Shown piece after piece: positions 34,915 to 43,319 of a stretch of DNA of 64,000 bases. Location: NCBI RefSeq assembly GCF_003010935.1, contig NZ_PGGN01000001.1:868001-932000 (forward strand), in the 5' to 3' direction. Every line of letters starts with the position of its first letter. Position 1 is the stretch's first letter. This DNA comes from Phyllobacterium endophyticum. GTDB taxonomy: Bacteria > Pseudomonadota > Alphaproteobacteria > Rhizobiales > Rhizobiaceae. The notes beneath the pieces were generated by a model that ran no database searches, was not told where the DNA came from, and worked only from the letters and a program-made list of their open reading frames with translations. A program made the translations under genes and the position numbers.

Positions 34915-35038
34915 GTAAAAACTCCTGAAAGAGTGCACAGCCAGATCTTCGCCGCGGCGAAGACTACGGCAAATCCCGTGAGTTGTTATTCAGCCGCGTG
35001 GGGATGCAGCGGTCTACAAGCCTGGGGGAATTTGACGA

Positions 35039-35587
35039 TCAGTTATCGAACTTCTCGTCCGGATAAGCGCCCCAGATATCCGACTGCCGAATCCACCCGC
35101 TGGCGCCGCTGAAGACGACGCGGCAATAGCTTCCATTGCAGGTCTTCAGGCTTCCCAAAACGCCGGGCTGGACCTTGGCGACGACACTCGCCGTATCATC
35201 GGGGCTGCGATAGACATTGAGCATTGCCCCGTTCTTGTCGCGCTGCCAGGGGGCCGTCATAGCCGTGCGCTTGCCTGAAAGCAGCGACTGGTAAACCCAG
35301 CCTTCTGTCCCTTCCGAGTCGCGTATTCGCCGCCAGTTGTCATATTCCTGCACGATTTCGACCGGCAGGCCCGATTTCAGGAACAGCCACGTCACCGCGT
35401 AGTCGCGGCCTGGGCCGACCCGCAGATTGACGCGGCCCGGCTTCAGGCTGACGAAACGCGGCAGCGGCAGACCGCTTGGCCCGACCTGGGCCGCGGCATT
35501 GGCGCGGCCCAGCGCCGGGATGCCCAGCGGCGATGCCAGTACGATCGCAAGTGCAACGATGAAAAGGCGAGAATTGCGAATATTCAA
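35039..35587 (-). CDS. exported protein with two SH3-like domains
   Basis: A 182-residue protein with a signal peptide (cleavage near RANAA, about residue 32) and two bacterial SH3 units (about 45-105 and 118-175) marked by VNLRVGPGRDYAVTWLFLKSGLPV and GWVYQSLL, then by GSYCRVVFSGASGWIRQSDIWG. Such periplasmic proteins bind peptidoglycan or act as scaffolds. It is divergent from the 2-hydroxyacid dehydrogenase gene. It is a single gene with no operon partner. Confidence 0.83.
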   Translation of the reverse strand: MNIRNSRLFIVALAIVLASPLGIPALGRANAAAQVGPSGLPLPRFVSLKPGRVNLRVGPGRDYAVTWLFLKSGLPVEIVQEYDNWRRIRDSEGTEGWVYQSLLSGKRTAMTAPWQRDKNGAMLNVYRSPDDTASVVAKVQPGVLGSLKTCNGSYCRVVFSGASGWIRQSDIWGAYPDEKFDN

Positions 35588-35775
35588 CTAGTCAGTCCTT
35601 CGTCGTTCCGAACCTGCAACAGCCAAATTGCGGCTGAATGGAGAACGATCCCTATTTTTCTTTGTCTTCTGTACGCCGCCTTGATAGACAGATGGAGGCG
35701 CCGCACAAGACCGATTGCAGTTTGCAATGACTTGGTTAAAGAGGTCTCAATAAGGCCGCTATATGGAGGGGAATA

Positions 35776-36774
35776 TTGGTGAACAAAAAGCCTCTGGTCG
35801 TCATTACCCGCAAATTGCCGGATTCAATCGAGACGCGCATGCGCGAGCTCTTCGAGGCCCGGCTGAATGTCGATGACCGCCGGCTGACCCGGGCGGAACT
35901 GATCCAGGCAGTCACCAACGCCAATGTTCTCGTGCCGACCATCACCGATCACATCGACGAAGAGATCATCGCCGCTGCCGGCCCCAATCTCAAGCTCATC
36001 GCCAATTTTGGCAATGGCACCGACAATATCGACGTCGTTGCTGCCGCCAAACGTGGAATTACCGTCACCAACACCCCCAATGTGCTGACCGAAGACACGG
36101 CAGACATGACGATGGCGCTGATGCTGGCTGTGCCGCGCCGCCTGGTCGAAGGTGCGTCGATCCTTCTCGACGACGGCAAATGGGAGGGCTGGGGTCCGAC
36201 CTGGATGCTGGGCCGCCGCATCTGGGGCAAGCGCCTCGGCATTGTCGGCATGGGCCGGATCGGCACGGCGGTTGCCCGGCGGGCGAAAGCATTCGGATTG
36301 TCGATCCACTATCACAATCGCAAGCCGGTGAGTCCGAAGACTGAGGAAGAACTGGAGGCGACCTATTGGGAAAGCCTCGACCAGATGCTGGCCCGCATGG
36401 ACATCATTTCGGTCAATTGTCCCTCGACGCCCGCGACTTTCCACCTGCTCTCGGCCCGGCGGATCGCCTTGATGCAGCCGACCGCCTTCGTCGTCAACAC
36501 GGCACGCGGCCAGATCATCGACGAACACGCACTCGTGGAGCGGCTGGAACAGGGCAAGCTTTCCGGCGCCGCGCTCGACGTTTTCGAGCACGAGCCCGCC
36601 GTCAATTCCAAGCTGCGCAAGCTCGCCAAGCAGGGAAAGGTGGTGATCCTGCCGCATATGGGTTCGGCGACGCTGGAAGGGCGCATCGACATGGGCGAAA
36701 AGGTGATCATCAATATTCGCACGTTTATCGATGGGCATCGCCCGCCCGACCGGGTCCTGCCCCGAGACCGCTGA
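35776..36774 (+). CDS. D-isomer 2-hydroxyacid dehydrogenase (glyoxylate/hydroxypyruvate reductase type)
   Basis: A 332-residue NAD(P)-dependent enzyme. The cofactor loop GIVGMGRIGTAVARR (about 157-171) and the catalytic set (Arg in NTARGQIIDE, Glu in FEHEP, His in LPHMGSAT) fit the glyoxylate/hydroxypyruvate reductase or D-glycerate dehydrogenase group. GGAGGGG lies before a TTG at 35776 and a GTG at 35779; either may be used. A 19-bp sequence is tandemly duplicated across the stop codon. Confidence 0.88.
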   Translation: MVNKKPLVVITRKLPDSIETRMRELFEARLNVDDRRLTRAELIQAVTNANVLVPTITDHIDEEIIAAAGPNLKLIANFGNGTDNIDVVAAAKRGITVTNTPNVLTEDTADMTMALMLAVPRRLVEGASILLDDGKWEGWGPTWMLGRRIWGKRLGIVGMGRIGTAVARRAKAFGLSIHYHNRKPVSPKTEEELEATYWESLDQMLARMDIISVNCPSTPATFHLLSARRIALMQPTAFVVNTARGQIIDEHALVERLEQGKLSGAALDVFEHEPAVNSKLRKLAKQGKVVILPHMGSATLEGRIDMGEKVIINIRTFIDGHRPPDRVLPRDR

Positions 36775-36801
36775 CAATCCACGAGACCGGTGACAATCCA
36801 C
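36764..36801. repeat. tandem duplication of 19 bp over the dehydrogenase stop codon
   Basis: Copies 36764-36782 and 36783-36801 differ at one base (GAGACCGCTGACAATCCAC versus GAGACCGGTGACAATCCAC). The TGA stop lies in the first copy, so the protein is not lengthened. Confidence 0.85.
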
Positions 36802-36828
36802 CCTGACGGCCATCTGATGCGGTTTTCT

Positions 36829-36880
36829 GCGCTTCCGGTGCTCACGGACGAATAAGTCCGCTGCGCTCCGGTTCTCGAAA
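36829..36880. repeat. imperfect palindromic intergenic element
   Basis: CCGGTGCTCACGGAC and GTCCGCTGCGCTCCGG flank GAATAA; GGAC/GTCC and CCGG/CCGG pair with unpaired bases between. It lies between convergent genes. Similar palindromes are common as dispersed repeats in this order, but no second copy is in this window. Confidence 0.45.
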
Positions 36881-36931
36881 AATACACCAGCTGGACTCGT
36901 CAGGCTGAATTCTCAAATGGTCTCGAAGCAC

Positions 36932-37336
36932 CTAGCCCCGGGTAATTGAACCATCGCTACCAATTGTTAGATTTTTACCGGCAAAACCCGCAAATTTCGC
37001 GCGGTCCAGCCGCAATGCCATCGGCGTCTGGTAGCCCATCTCCTGCGCAACGATGAGGCCGAGCAACAGGATCGCGTCGGGTTCATGCAGGATGAGCGCG
37101 GCGGGTGCGAGACCCGCGCTGACCAGTTCCAAAAGCACGGCTGAAGCCGAGGATGAACCGATCGTGCCAGGCAGGCACAGCACCTTGCCACTGATCGAAA
37201 CGCCATGCTGCGGGTGGCGCACGTCCGCTATCAACCCGGTCCTGGGATCGACGCCTCCCCAGAAGCTGATGGGGGCGGTAAGCACAAGGGCTGGCGCTTT
37301 TGCGGGCTGCCCTGAAACGAGGACTTCCGCCATCAT
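36932..37336 (-). CDS. aconitase X small (swivel) subunit, DUF126
   Basis: A 134-residue protein matching the swivel domain of aconitase X, with LCLPGTIGSSSASAVLLELV as the conserved Ser-rich site. Together with the large subunit it forms an Fe-S dehydratase; bacterial two-subunit forms act on cis-3-hydroxy-L-proline. The ATG at 37336 overlaps the large-subunit stop by 4 nt (ATGA); a second ATG follows at 37333. Confidence 0.85.
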   Translation of the reverse strand: MMAEVLVSGQPAKAPALVLTAPISFWGGVDPRTGLIADVRHPQHGVSISGKVLCLPGTIGSSSASAVLLELVSAGLAPAALILHEPDAILLLGLIVAQEMGYQTPMALRLDRAKFAGFAGKNLTIGSDGSITRG

Positions 37337-38589
37337 GCTGCAACCTCGAACACGGGGCGACCGAGCACCGCACTTTCGACGCATTCGGACATGGAGCCAT
37401 AGATGACGCCATAGCCGGTATTGCCGGGCGCATAGTGGGCAAATTTGCCGGAATTTGTCATCAGTACTGCGCCTTCGATATCCGGCAGGATGGGTGTGAC
37501 CACGACGCAGGTATCGGCGACGATGACGACGCCTGCCGCTTCCAGCGCCGCCCGCCGCCCGTCTGCTTCAAGCGCTACGAGTGCGTGTCGGCCCGTGCAG
37601 GCATATAGCGCAACCTTGAGCTTACGCTTGCCGATCAAACTTTCCAGCCGGTCGAATTCGGCCACAGATAGATGCGGGCTGCCGATGGCGACGGCGTCGA
37701 TACGCTCCATGTCAGGTGCCGTGGAAAGGCGGCGGCGCGAGTCCGCGATCATTTCGGCCGTGACTTTGATCACAGCTTGTGGCGACTGGTTGTGCAGGGC
37801 CGTCGCAAGGTCCGGCGCTTCCGGTGTCACGCCCGCCACATGGAACAACCCGACAGCGCCTGCCGAAGCGGAAGCAGCACCGAACGCTTTGAGCGCGTCC
37901 TCGCCAGGATGCCTGGCGATGCCTGTGACCACGCCCACCGCATCTCCGATCTCGCGTCCATAAAGGCTGCCAAGAATAGGCCATGCGACTTCCGACGACA
38001 GGAATGCCGGACGCAATCCAGACACGTCGAAGACCAGCGTCGCGCGACGGTTTTCCGGCCGGTGAAGGCCGTAATAGGGGGCGAAACCCGAGATGGCGCA
38101 GGCGATATCGAGAAAATCGCCATAGCGGTTCGTGCGCGCGCCGAGTACGGAATTGCAGAATACCACGGCATTGGATTCGCCCCAGGCAACATCCGTGCCG
38201 GGCGCCGGACGGTGGCCCGCCTGATAGGGCGCACAGGTCCAGCTCGGCTCGCAGCCAAGGGCGCGATAGGCTTCCATCATGCGCCGAGCCATGGCGCGCT
38301 CATGGGCCGGAAGCCGGTTTTTCGAACAGCCGGTAAGGTCAAGCGCGCCGACATTCAGTGTGGCCCGGACTGCAACCTTGCCGCCGCCTGCCACCAGTTT
38401 TTCCGCAAAAAGCGTGCCACTGTCGCCGTGGTAGAGCGCGCCGTCAATGTGAGCCGAGGCGATGGGAATGAGCGATGGCGCGCCCATCAGACGTGCGGTA
38501 GCGGCAACAATACGCATCGCCATGGCCGCGCCTTCTCCGCGCGCGCCATTGGCAATTTCCCGTTGTTCAGGGGAAAGCGCGAGCGCCAT
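37333..38589 (-). CDS. aconitase X large subunit, DUF521
   Basis: A 418-residue catalytic subunit of aconitase X. Cysteines that could bind the iron-sulfur cluster are in VFCNSVLG, ADTCVVV and SMSECVESA; GARTNRYGDF is a family hallmark. The likely reaction is dehydration of cis-3-hydroxy-L-proline to a pyrroline; in archaea relatives dehydrate phosphomevalonate. No proline-catabolism genes are adjacent, so the substrate is inferred from the family only. It is 4 bp downstream of moeB. Confidence 0.85.
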   Translation of the reverse strand: MALALSPEQREIANGARGEGAAMAMRIVAATARLMGAPSLIPIASAHIDGALYHGDSGTLFAEKLVAGGGKVAVRATLNVGALDLTGCSKNRLPAHERAMARRMMEAYRALGCEPSWTCAPYQAGHRPAPGTDVAWGESNAVVFCNSVLGARTNRYGDFLDIACAISGFAPYYGLHRPENRRATLVFDVSGLRPAFLSSEVAWPILGSLYGREIGDAVGVVTGIARHPGEDALKAFGAASASAGAVGLFHVAGVTPEAPDLATALHNQSPQAVIKVTAEMIADSRRRLSTAPDMERIDAVAIGSPHLSVAEFDRLESLIGKRKLKVALYACTGRHALVALEADGRRAALEAAGVVIVADTCVVVTPILPDIEGAVLMTNSGKFAHYAPGNTGYGVIYGSMSECVESAVLGRPVFEVAA

Positions 38590-38592
38590 TCG

Positions 38593-39363
38593 TCAGGGCC
38601 TGCGGGCTCTATACTTGATGGTCTCAAACCTCGAACTCAGCGCATCATAAAGCAGAAGACGGCCGACCAGCGGCTCGCCGATGCCGGTGATGAGCTTGAT
38701 CACCTCGGTCGCCTGCAGCGTGCCGATCACGCCGGGCAGGACGCCGAGCACCCCAGCCTCGGCGCAGGCCGGTAAAAGCCCGGGCGGCGGCGGCGTGGGG
38801 AAAAGATCGCGATAGGACGGGTTCGGCTCGCCCGCCGCGTTTACAGCGTAGGGCATGAGGGTCGTTACCGATCCGTCGAACCGTCCGAGCGCCGCCGATA
38901 CCAGCGGGCGCTTCTGCTCGAGGCAAACATCGGCCAGCATGTAGCGCGTATCGAAATTATCGGAGCCATCGACGACGATATGATAGCGGCTGACGAGATC
39001 GGCCGCATTGTCCGGCGCAAGACGCATCTCATGCGCCTCGACCGTCACGTGCGGGTTGATGGCGGCAATGGCGCGCGCCGCGCTCTCCACCTTGGGCGAG
39101 CCGACGAGCTCGGTCGAATGGATGATCTGCCGTTGCAGATTTGACAGCGAAACGCGATCATCATCGATCACGCCGAGCGTGCCGACGCCGGACGCCGCGA
39201 GATATTGCAGCACTGGCGCGCCCAACCCGCCGGCGCCGACGACAAGCACGCGGGCTCGCTTCAGCTTCTGCTGGCCGGGCCCGCCCACTTCGCCGAGGAT
39301 TATGTGGCGGGCATAGCGCTCGATTTCAGAAGAGGTGAGGGGCGTGATCTGCTGTTGGGTCAT
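38593..39363 (-). CDS. moeB: MoeB/ThiF-family adenylyltransferase
   Basis: A 256-residue E1-like enzyme that adenylates the C-terminal glycine of a ubiquitin-like sulfur carrier (MoaD or ThiS). The ATP site is VVGAGGLGAPVLQYLAASG (about 41-59); GSDNFDTRYMLAD (about 133-145) is the conserved Asp/Arg segment. The two Cys-x-x-Cys zinc pairs of E. coli MoeB are missing; only isolated cysteines remain. It ends 4 bp before the aconitase X operon. Confidence 0.87.
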   Translation of the reverse strand: MTQQQITPLTSSEIERYARHIILGEVGGPGQQKLKRARVLVVGAGGLGAPVLQYLAASGVGTLGVIDDDRVSLSNLQRQIIHSTELVGSPKVESAARAIAAINPHVTVEAHEMRLAPDNAADLVSRYHIVVDGSDNFDTRYMLADVCLEQKRPLVSAALGRFDGSVTTLMPYAVNAAGEPNPSYRDLFPTPPPPGLLPACAEAGVLGVLPGVIGTLQATEVIKLITGIGEPLVGRLLLYDALSSRFETIKYRARRP

Positions 39364-39428
39364 GACGCTGTTTTACCCGCCCCCATGCTGGAGAGAAAGC
39401 AATTTCACAAAAGCCTCCGGGCGGGCAA

Positions 39429-39743
39429 TCACGCAAGAAATTTCAGCCCGCCAATGCCGGCAACGATGAGCCCGATACAGACAAGGCGGACCACCGTCGC
39501 GGGTTCGCCGAAAATGTACATGCCGAGCAGCGCCGTGCCCACGGTGCCAATGCCGGTCCACACCGCATAGGCGCTGCCGACAGGCAATTCACGCAAGGCA
39601 AGGCCAAGCAGAACGACGCTGATGATCATGCTGCCGGCGGTGAGAATAGTGGGAGTGAGCCTGGTGAACCCATCGGTATATTTCAGGCCAATGGCCCAGC
39701 CGATTTCAAAGAGACCCGCCAGAATGAGTATTGTCCAGGCCAT
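39429..39743 (-). CDS. sugE: SugE/Gdx-type small multidrug resistance transporter (guanidinium exporter)
   Basis: A 104-residue four-helix SMR protein. Glu13 in [13 protein letters not shown] is the proton-coupling residue, and [19 protein letters not shown] is the SMR signature. The SugE/Gdx branch exports guanidinium; this assignment is strengthened by the guanidine-II riboswitch just upstream. MAWTIL at 39743 is preferred since GAAGGA lies at the right distance; the frame opens at 39752. Confidence 0.92.
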   Translation of the reverse strand: MAWTILILAGLFEIGWAIGLKYTDGFTRLTPTILTAGSMIISVVLLGLALRELPVGSAYAVWTGIGTVGTALLGMYIFGEPATVVRLVCIGLIVAGIGGLKFLA

Positions 39744-39767
39744 GACGACCATCCTTCACTGTTTGAT

Positions 39768-39820
39768 CGGGCCGTCCCGGATTGTCTGGAAACGCTTGGG
39801 AAGCGTGGAGGCCGTCCTCC
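39768..39820 (-). promoter_or_regulatory. guanidine-II (mini-ykkC) riboswitch
   Basis: On the minus strand two hairpins carry the hallmark ACGG loop. The first is GGAGG-ACGG-CCTCC (39820-39807); the second is CGGG-ACGG-CCCG (39779-39768). They are separated by 27 nt and end 24 nt before the sugE start. This matches the mini-ykkC consensus of two ACGR-looped stems and the known gene association. Confidence 0.85.
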
Positions 39821-39959
39821 GTGGAATAATGTATGGATGAGGGTATGGATTGGCAAGCCAGCGGCAAAATGAGGTCTTGTCAGGCGATTTGCTAGCTTGC
39901 GACGAAAGGAACCTTTCTTTGGGCTTCGCCTTTGAAGGAACATGGAACATGGATCCAAG

Positions 39960-40178
39960 ATGAAGCACTTCCACAAAGGCGCGCGCGTTGAATGGAACTG
40001 GGCCAATGGCACGGGCAGCGGCAAGGTCGTCGAGCAGTTCACCAAATCCGTGACCCGCAGGATCAAAGGTGTCGAGGTCACGCGCAAAGCGTCGCCGGAG
40101 GAGCCCGCCTACATGATCGAGCAGGACGATGGCGGAAGGGTTCTGAAAAGTGCTTCGGAGCTCAAGCCGGCAGGATAG
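39960..40178 (+). CDS. DUF2945 (HVA1/TUDOR-like) small protein
   Basis: A 72-residue protein starting MKHFHKGARVEWNWANGTGSG, the typical start of the DUF2945 family (hypervirulence-associated TUDOR-like domain). It has no signal or membrane segment. The start at 39960 is chosen by family; an ATG at 39942 is also in frame. Function unknown. Confidence 0.75.
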   Translation: MKHFHKGARVEWNWANGTGSGKVVEQFTKSVTRRIKGVEVTRKASPEEPAYMIEQDDGGRVLKSASELKPAG

Positions 40179-40479
40179 CTCGCGATAAGCTCATGAGCTC
40201 AGAACAGGCCCCCGGGCTTGATTGCTGCAGGCGCCTTCATGACAATCAGCAAGAGCGGTGTCGCCGGCCAATAGCGCTGCTTCGGCATTCTCGCTTGACG
40301 CATTTTCATTCGAATATTCGCAGCCGCATAAACCGGTTGGTAACCATCATTCTTCATCCTCCATAAAGTCAGCATGGCGGCGTGGGCGTTTTTTCGCTCC
40401 CCCTGGCCTCAGTTTTGCCATGGGAATAGTGGTTTTGCCGGGCTGACGCGTTGGTGTTTGAGCGTGGGTTGCGTGTATC
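40179..40479. other. intergenic region without recognisable feature
   Basis: About 300 bp between the DUF2945 gene and the Tlde1/DUF2778 gene. I see no gene, clear promoter or terminator. Confidence 0.4.
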
Positions 40480-41748
40480 ATGGGGTTTGCAGTCAAGACA
40501 GCCAGGGGCGGCAAGCTCTCTGGCGAGAAGGGTCGTTACCGCGGCCGCCGGTTCCTGTCCGCAGCCTTGCTCGCGGGCGCAAGTGCCTTGGCTTCGGTTG
40601 GCGCACTCGTTGCCATGGCGACCATGCAGGGCGCTTTCGGCTCCCATGCCGGGGGTAACGGTGCTTTCAATCACGCGGAACGGACCTTTTCGGCCCATTC
40701 CGTGGCGCTTGTCGGACCTATGGACGACACATACAAATCCTCGAAATTGCCGCGCCTGCCCGAAGTGAAACACACGCCCTGGCAGGCCAGCACCATGGAG
40801 GAAGGTGCGGTGATAGCGCCTACCGGCGATATTGTCGTGCTGAGCCAGCCAACTGCGAAGATAATGGCGCAAGTCCATCATCCTTTGCCAGCCGAGACCT
40901 TCGGTGCACGGTTCGATGTGGTCCGGACAGGACCCTTGGCCGAAGATGCCTTCGGCGCGCGCGCGTCTGGTCTCGACACGATGCAGGTCGCCTCGATCCA
41001 GACCTACAGCGCTTTCGACGCTGCGCCTCCGGTGACCGCGCCTTCCGCTCCGGCGCCTGCCATTGCGCTGGCAGCCTTGGAGGATTCACCGCCGCCGGTC
41101 GGTACCCTGCCACAGGGCCCGTTCAGTCTCGTCCTCGCCGAGGATGAACCAGCCGCCGCCGATGACATGAGCGCTGTACCCTTGCCAGGAATGCGGCCAA
41201 GGCGCGCAGCGGGCGATGCGGTCCTGCCCACGGCGAAGACCTTGAAGCGGGCCGCCCCGCCAATGCTCGCCTATGCACCGCAGGACAATGCCATCCAGGA
41301 TAATGCGCCGAGCTACCGGCCAGCGCCGCTCCTCGCCTCGCGGGGGCGTACCGCCGTCTACGATATCTCGGCAGCGACGGTCTATATGCCCAATGGCGAG
41401 CGGCTCGAAGCGCATTCGGGGCTTGGCCCCATGCTCGACAATCCGCGCTTCGTGCACAAGAAGATGCGCGGTGCGACGCCGCCGCATACGTATAAACTGA
41501 CGATGCGCGAGGCGCTTTTTCACGGCGTCGAGGCGATAAGGCTCAATCCCGTCGATCCCAGCAAGATCTTCGGTCGGGACGGTCTCCTGGCGCATACCTA
41601 CATGCTCGGGCCGCGCGGCGATTCGAACGGGTGCCTTGTGTTCAAGGACTACCGACGCTTTCTCGCCGCCTTCAAGCGGGGCGATATCACCCAGCTCGTC
41701 GTCGTGGCGCGCCTGCCCGCCGGATCGCCGCGCGTCGCCTCCAGATAG
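40480..41748 (+). CDS. DUF2778/Tlde1-like L,D-transpeptidase domain protein
   Basis: A 422-residue protein with a basic N-terminus, one membrane segment (about 25-48) that anchors it in the inner membrane, a long Pro/Ala-rich low-complexity region (about 80-285) and a C-terminal DUF2778 domain (about 295-410). The domain carries LLAHTYMLGPRGDSNGCLVF with the His and Cys expected of the catalytic pair. Members of this fold cleave or exchange peptidoglycan cross-links; some are secreted toxins. No secretion or immunity genes are next to it, so a housekeeping cell-wall role is likelier. Confidence 0.8.
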   Translation: MGFAVKTARGGKLSGEKGRYRGRRFLSAALLAGASALASVGALVAMATMQGAFGSHAGGNGAFNHAERTFSAHSVALVGPMDDTYKSSKLPRLPEVKHTPWQASTMEEGAVIAPTGDIVVLSQPTAKIMAQVHHPLPAETFGARFDVVRTGPLAEDAFGARASGLDTMQVASIQTYSAFDAAPPVTAPSAPAPAIALAALEDSPPPVGTLPQGPFSLVLAEDEPAAADDMSAVPLPGMRPRRAAGDAVLPTAKTLKRAAPPMLAYAPQDNAIQDNAPSYRPAPLLASRGRTAVYDISAATVYMPNGERLEAHSGLGPMLDNPRFVHKKMRGATPPHTYKLTMREALFHGVEAIRLNPVDPSKIFGRDGLLAHTYMLGPRGDSNGCLVFKDYRRFLAAFKRGDITQLVVVARLPAGSPRVASR

Positions 41749-41851
41749 ACCGGGAGACTGTCCCGCAATCGGCGCATGAGCCCTGGCAATTCTTGAACCA
41801 ATGCCCCGGCTTTGCGTTCTCCCTTTTCGATGCGTTCAAAGGGAGATGATC

Positions 41852-42271
41852 ATGAGCGAGATGAACCTGTCCGATCTTGCGGCGAAGATGCGGGAGATCG
41901 ACATCTGCATGTTGATGACCCATACCGACAATGGCGCTATCGCCGGCCGGCCGATGAGCAACAACCGCGATGTCGAATATGATGGCGATTCCTATTTCTT
42001 CACTTGGGACAAGTCGCGCATGACCAGTGATATAGAGGGCAATTCCAAGGTAGCCCTGACGTTCCAAGGCGCCAAGGCGTTCTCGATCTCGCTGGAAGGC
42101 GAAGCCGAACTGGTGCGGGACAAGGAGGCATTCAGGGAACACTGGACGCCGGATCTCGACGACTGGTTCAAGGAAGGCGTCGACACGCCGGGTGTCGTGA
42201 TGATCAAGGTTCATGCGACGCGCGCGCATTACTGGGACGGTATGGACGAAGGCGAGATCAAAATCGAATAG
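41852..42271 (+). CDS. pyridoxamine 5'-phosphate oxidase-like (general stress protein 26) protein
   Basis: A 139-residue split-barrel flavin/F420-type protein starting MSEMNLSDLAAKMREIDIC, with GRPMSNNRDVEYDGDSYFFT and the C-terminal ATRAHYWDGMDEGE typical of the general-stress-protein-26 branch. It probably binds FMN; function undefined. GGGAG precedes the ATG at 41852. A small conserved gene follows by 64 bp on the same strand. Confidence 0.82.
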   Translation: MSEMNLSDLAAKMREIDICMLMTHTDNGAIAGRPMSNNRDVEYDGDSYFFTWDKSRMTSDIEGNSKVALTFQGAKAFSISLEGEAELVRDKEAFREHWTPDLDDWFKEGVDTPGVVMIKVHATRAHYWDGMDEGEIKIE

Positions 42272-42335
42272 TTCGCGCCCGGAACATTTCTCCGGGCCAT
42301 GACTTACCCGAAAGCACCTTAGCAAGGAGAACGTC

Positions 42336-42554
42336 ATGGCCACACGTGCTGAAAAGATCGATGCCCTCAAGGCGCTCGTCGCTTCGCAAATTTCCGATAT
42401 CCTTGACACGGTCTATCCGGCCGAAGCTGTCGATATCACGCCATTGATGGAGCGCAAGGGCGAGCTCGCCGGATTGGTGGCACTCTATCATGCTGCGGAA
42501 ATTGCCGAATCGGCGAACAAGCAAAGCACCTATAATCTCGGCAACATCATCTAG
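42336..42554 (+). CDS. small hypothetical protein
   Basis: A 72-residue mostly helical protein, no signal or membrane segment. AAGGAGAACGTC precedes the ATG at 42336, so translation is likely. I recognise no family. It probably shares a transcript with the stress protein gene before it and ends 10 bp from the convergent GYD-domain gene. Confidence 0.7.
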   Translation: MATRAEKIDALKALVASQISDILDTVYPAEAVDITPLMERKGELAGLVALYHAAEIAESANKQSTYNLGNII

Positions 42555-42564
42555 AAAGGAGTGC

Positions 42565-42858
42565 CTATCCAAGCGAGGCGATGATCTCCCGGTAGGCGGC
42601 TTCGGGAAATGCCTTCATTGTTTTTGTGCGGACATTGCCTTGCACAGCAAGTTTCAGCGCGAACCGTGCCATCACTGCGTCATCGGAAGCCTCGGCAATG
42701 ACCACCATGTCATACTCTCCCATGGTAAGATAAATGTCCTTGAAGGAACCGCCCATCTCGCCCAGCAGCTTGCGCGCTGCGTCGAGCCTTGCGGGCGAGT
42801 CGCGCACGTTCTTGACGCCAATCTCGGTCCAATTGATCAAAACTACATAGGTTATCAT
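42565..42858 (-). CDS. GYD-domain protein
   Basis: A 97-residue cytoplasmic protein starting MITYVVLINWTEIGVKNVRD, with GEYDMVVIAEASDDAVMARF as the GYD motif. The fold is a ferredoxin-like dimer of unknown role. GGAGG stands 7 nt before the ATG at 42858. It is separate from the ArsR gene, which ends 131 bp upstream on the same strand. Confidence 0.83.
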   Translation of the reverse strand: MITYVVLINWTEIGVKNVRDSPARLDAARKLLGEMGGSFKDIYLTMGEYDMVVIAEASDDAVMARFALKLAVQGNVRTKTMKAFPEAAYREIIASLG

Positions 42859-42989
42859 GGCAAACCTCCGGCGCGGTCCGGTTTGCACCACAGGCCGCGA
42901 ATTGATCCGCCTCCCGCCCGGAAGGATCATACGCCTGCGACCCCAAGCGGGCAATTACACCGGAGTGCTGAGTTAGCGTAAGTAGATGC

Positions 42990-43319
42990 TTACCTATCGA
43001 GGTATACCCGAAGCCTTGCCAGTGCGTCGTCCCAATGGTGTGAAATGCTTTCGAGATAGACGCGCAATTCTTCGAGAGGTTCGGGTCGCAGGGCAAATTG
43101 GCTCTCGCGCCCAACCCTGCTGCTGATGACCAGTCCTGCCGCTTCAAGAATCCGCAAATGCTTGGTGACAGCTTGCCGCGTCAAGTCTGTGCCCGCCGAC
43201 AGACCAGCAATCGAGCGGCTTGGTCCATCACTGAGCTTTGTCAGCAGCGACAGGCGAGTGCGATCACCCAAGGCAGCAAAAAGCGGTGCGGGATCGCGGC
43301 CGGCACCTTCATTCAACAT
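42990..43319 (-). CDS. ArsR-family transcriptional regulator
   Basis: A 109-residue winged-helix repressor: FAALGDRTRLSLLTKLS and the recognition helix LTRQAVTKHLRILEAAGLV (about 47-65). No metal-binding cysteines are present, so it is a non-metal ArsR of the kind paired with SRPBCC proteins. It overlaps the SRPBCC stop by 11 nt, giving one operon. It probably binds the 36-bp palindrome before that operon. Confidence 0.88.
   Translation of the reverse strand: MLNEGAGRDPAPLFAALGDRTRLSLLTKLSDGPSRSIAGLSAGTDLTRQAVTKHLRILEAAGLVISSRVGRESQFALRPEPLEELRVYLESISHHWDDALARLRVYLDR

Noticed and set aside
34946-34963. 18-bp palindrome TCTTCGCCGCGGCGAAGA
   Set aside because: GC-rich short palindrome near the DMT gene start without a T-tract or repeated copy; could be chance.
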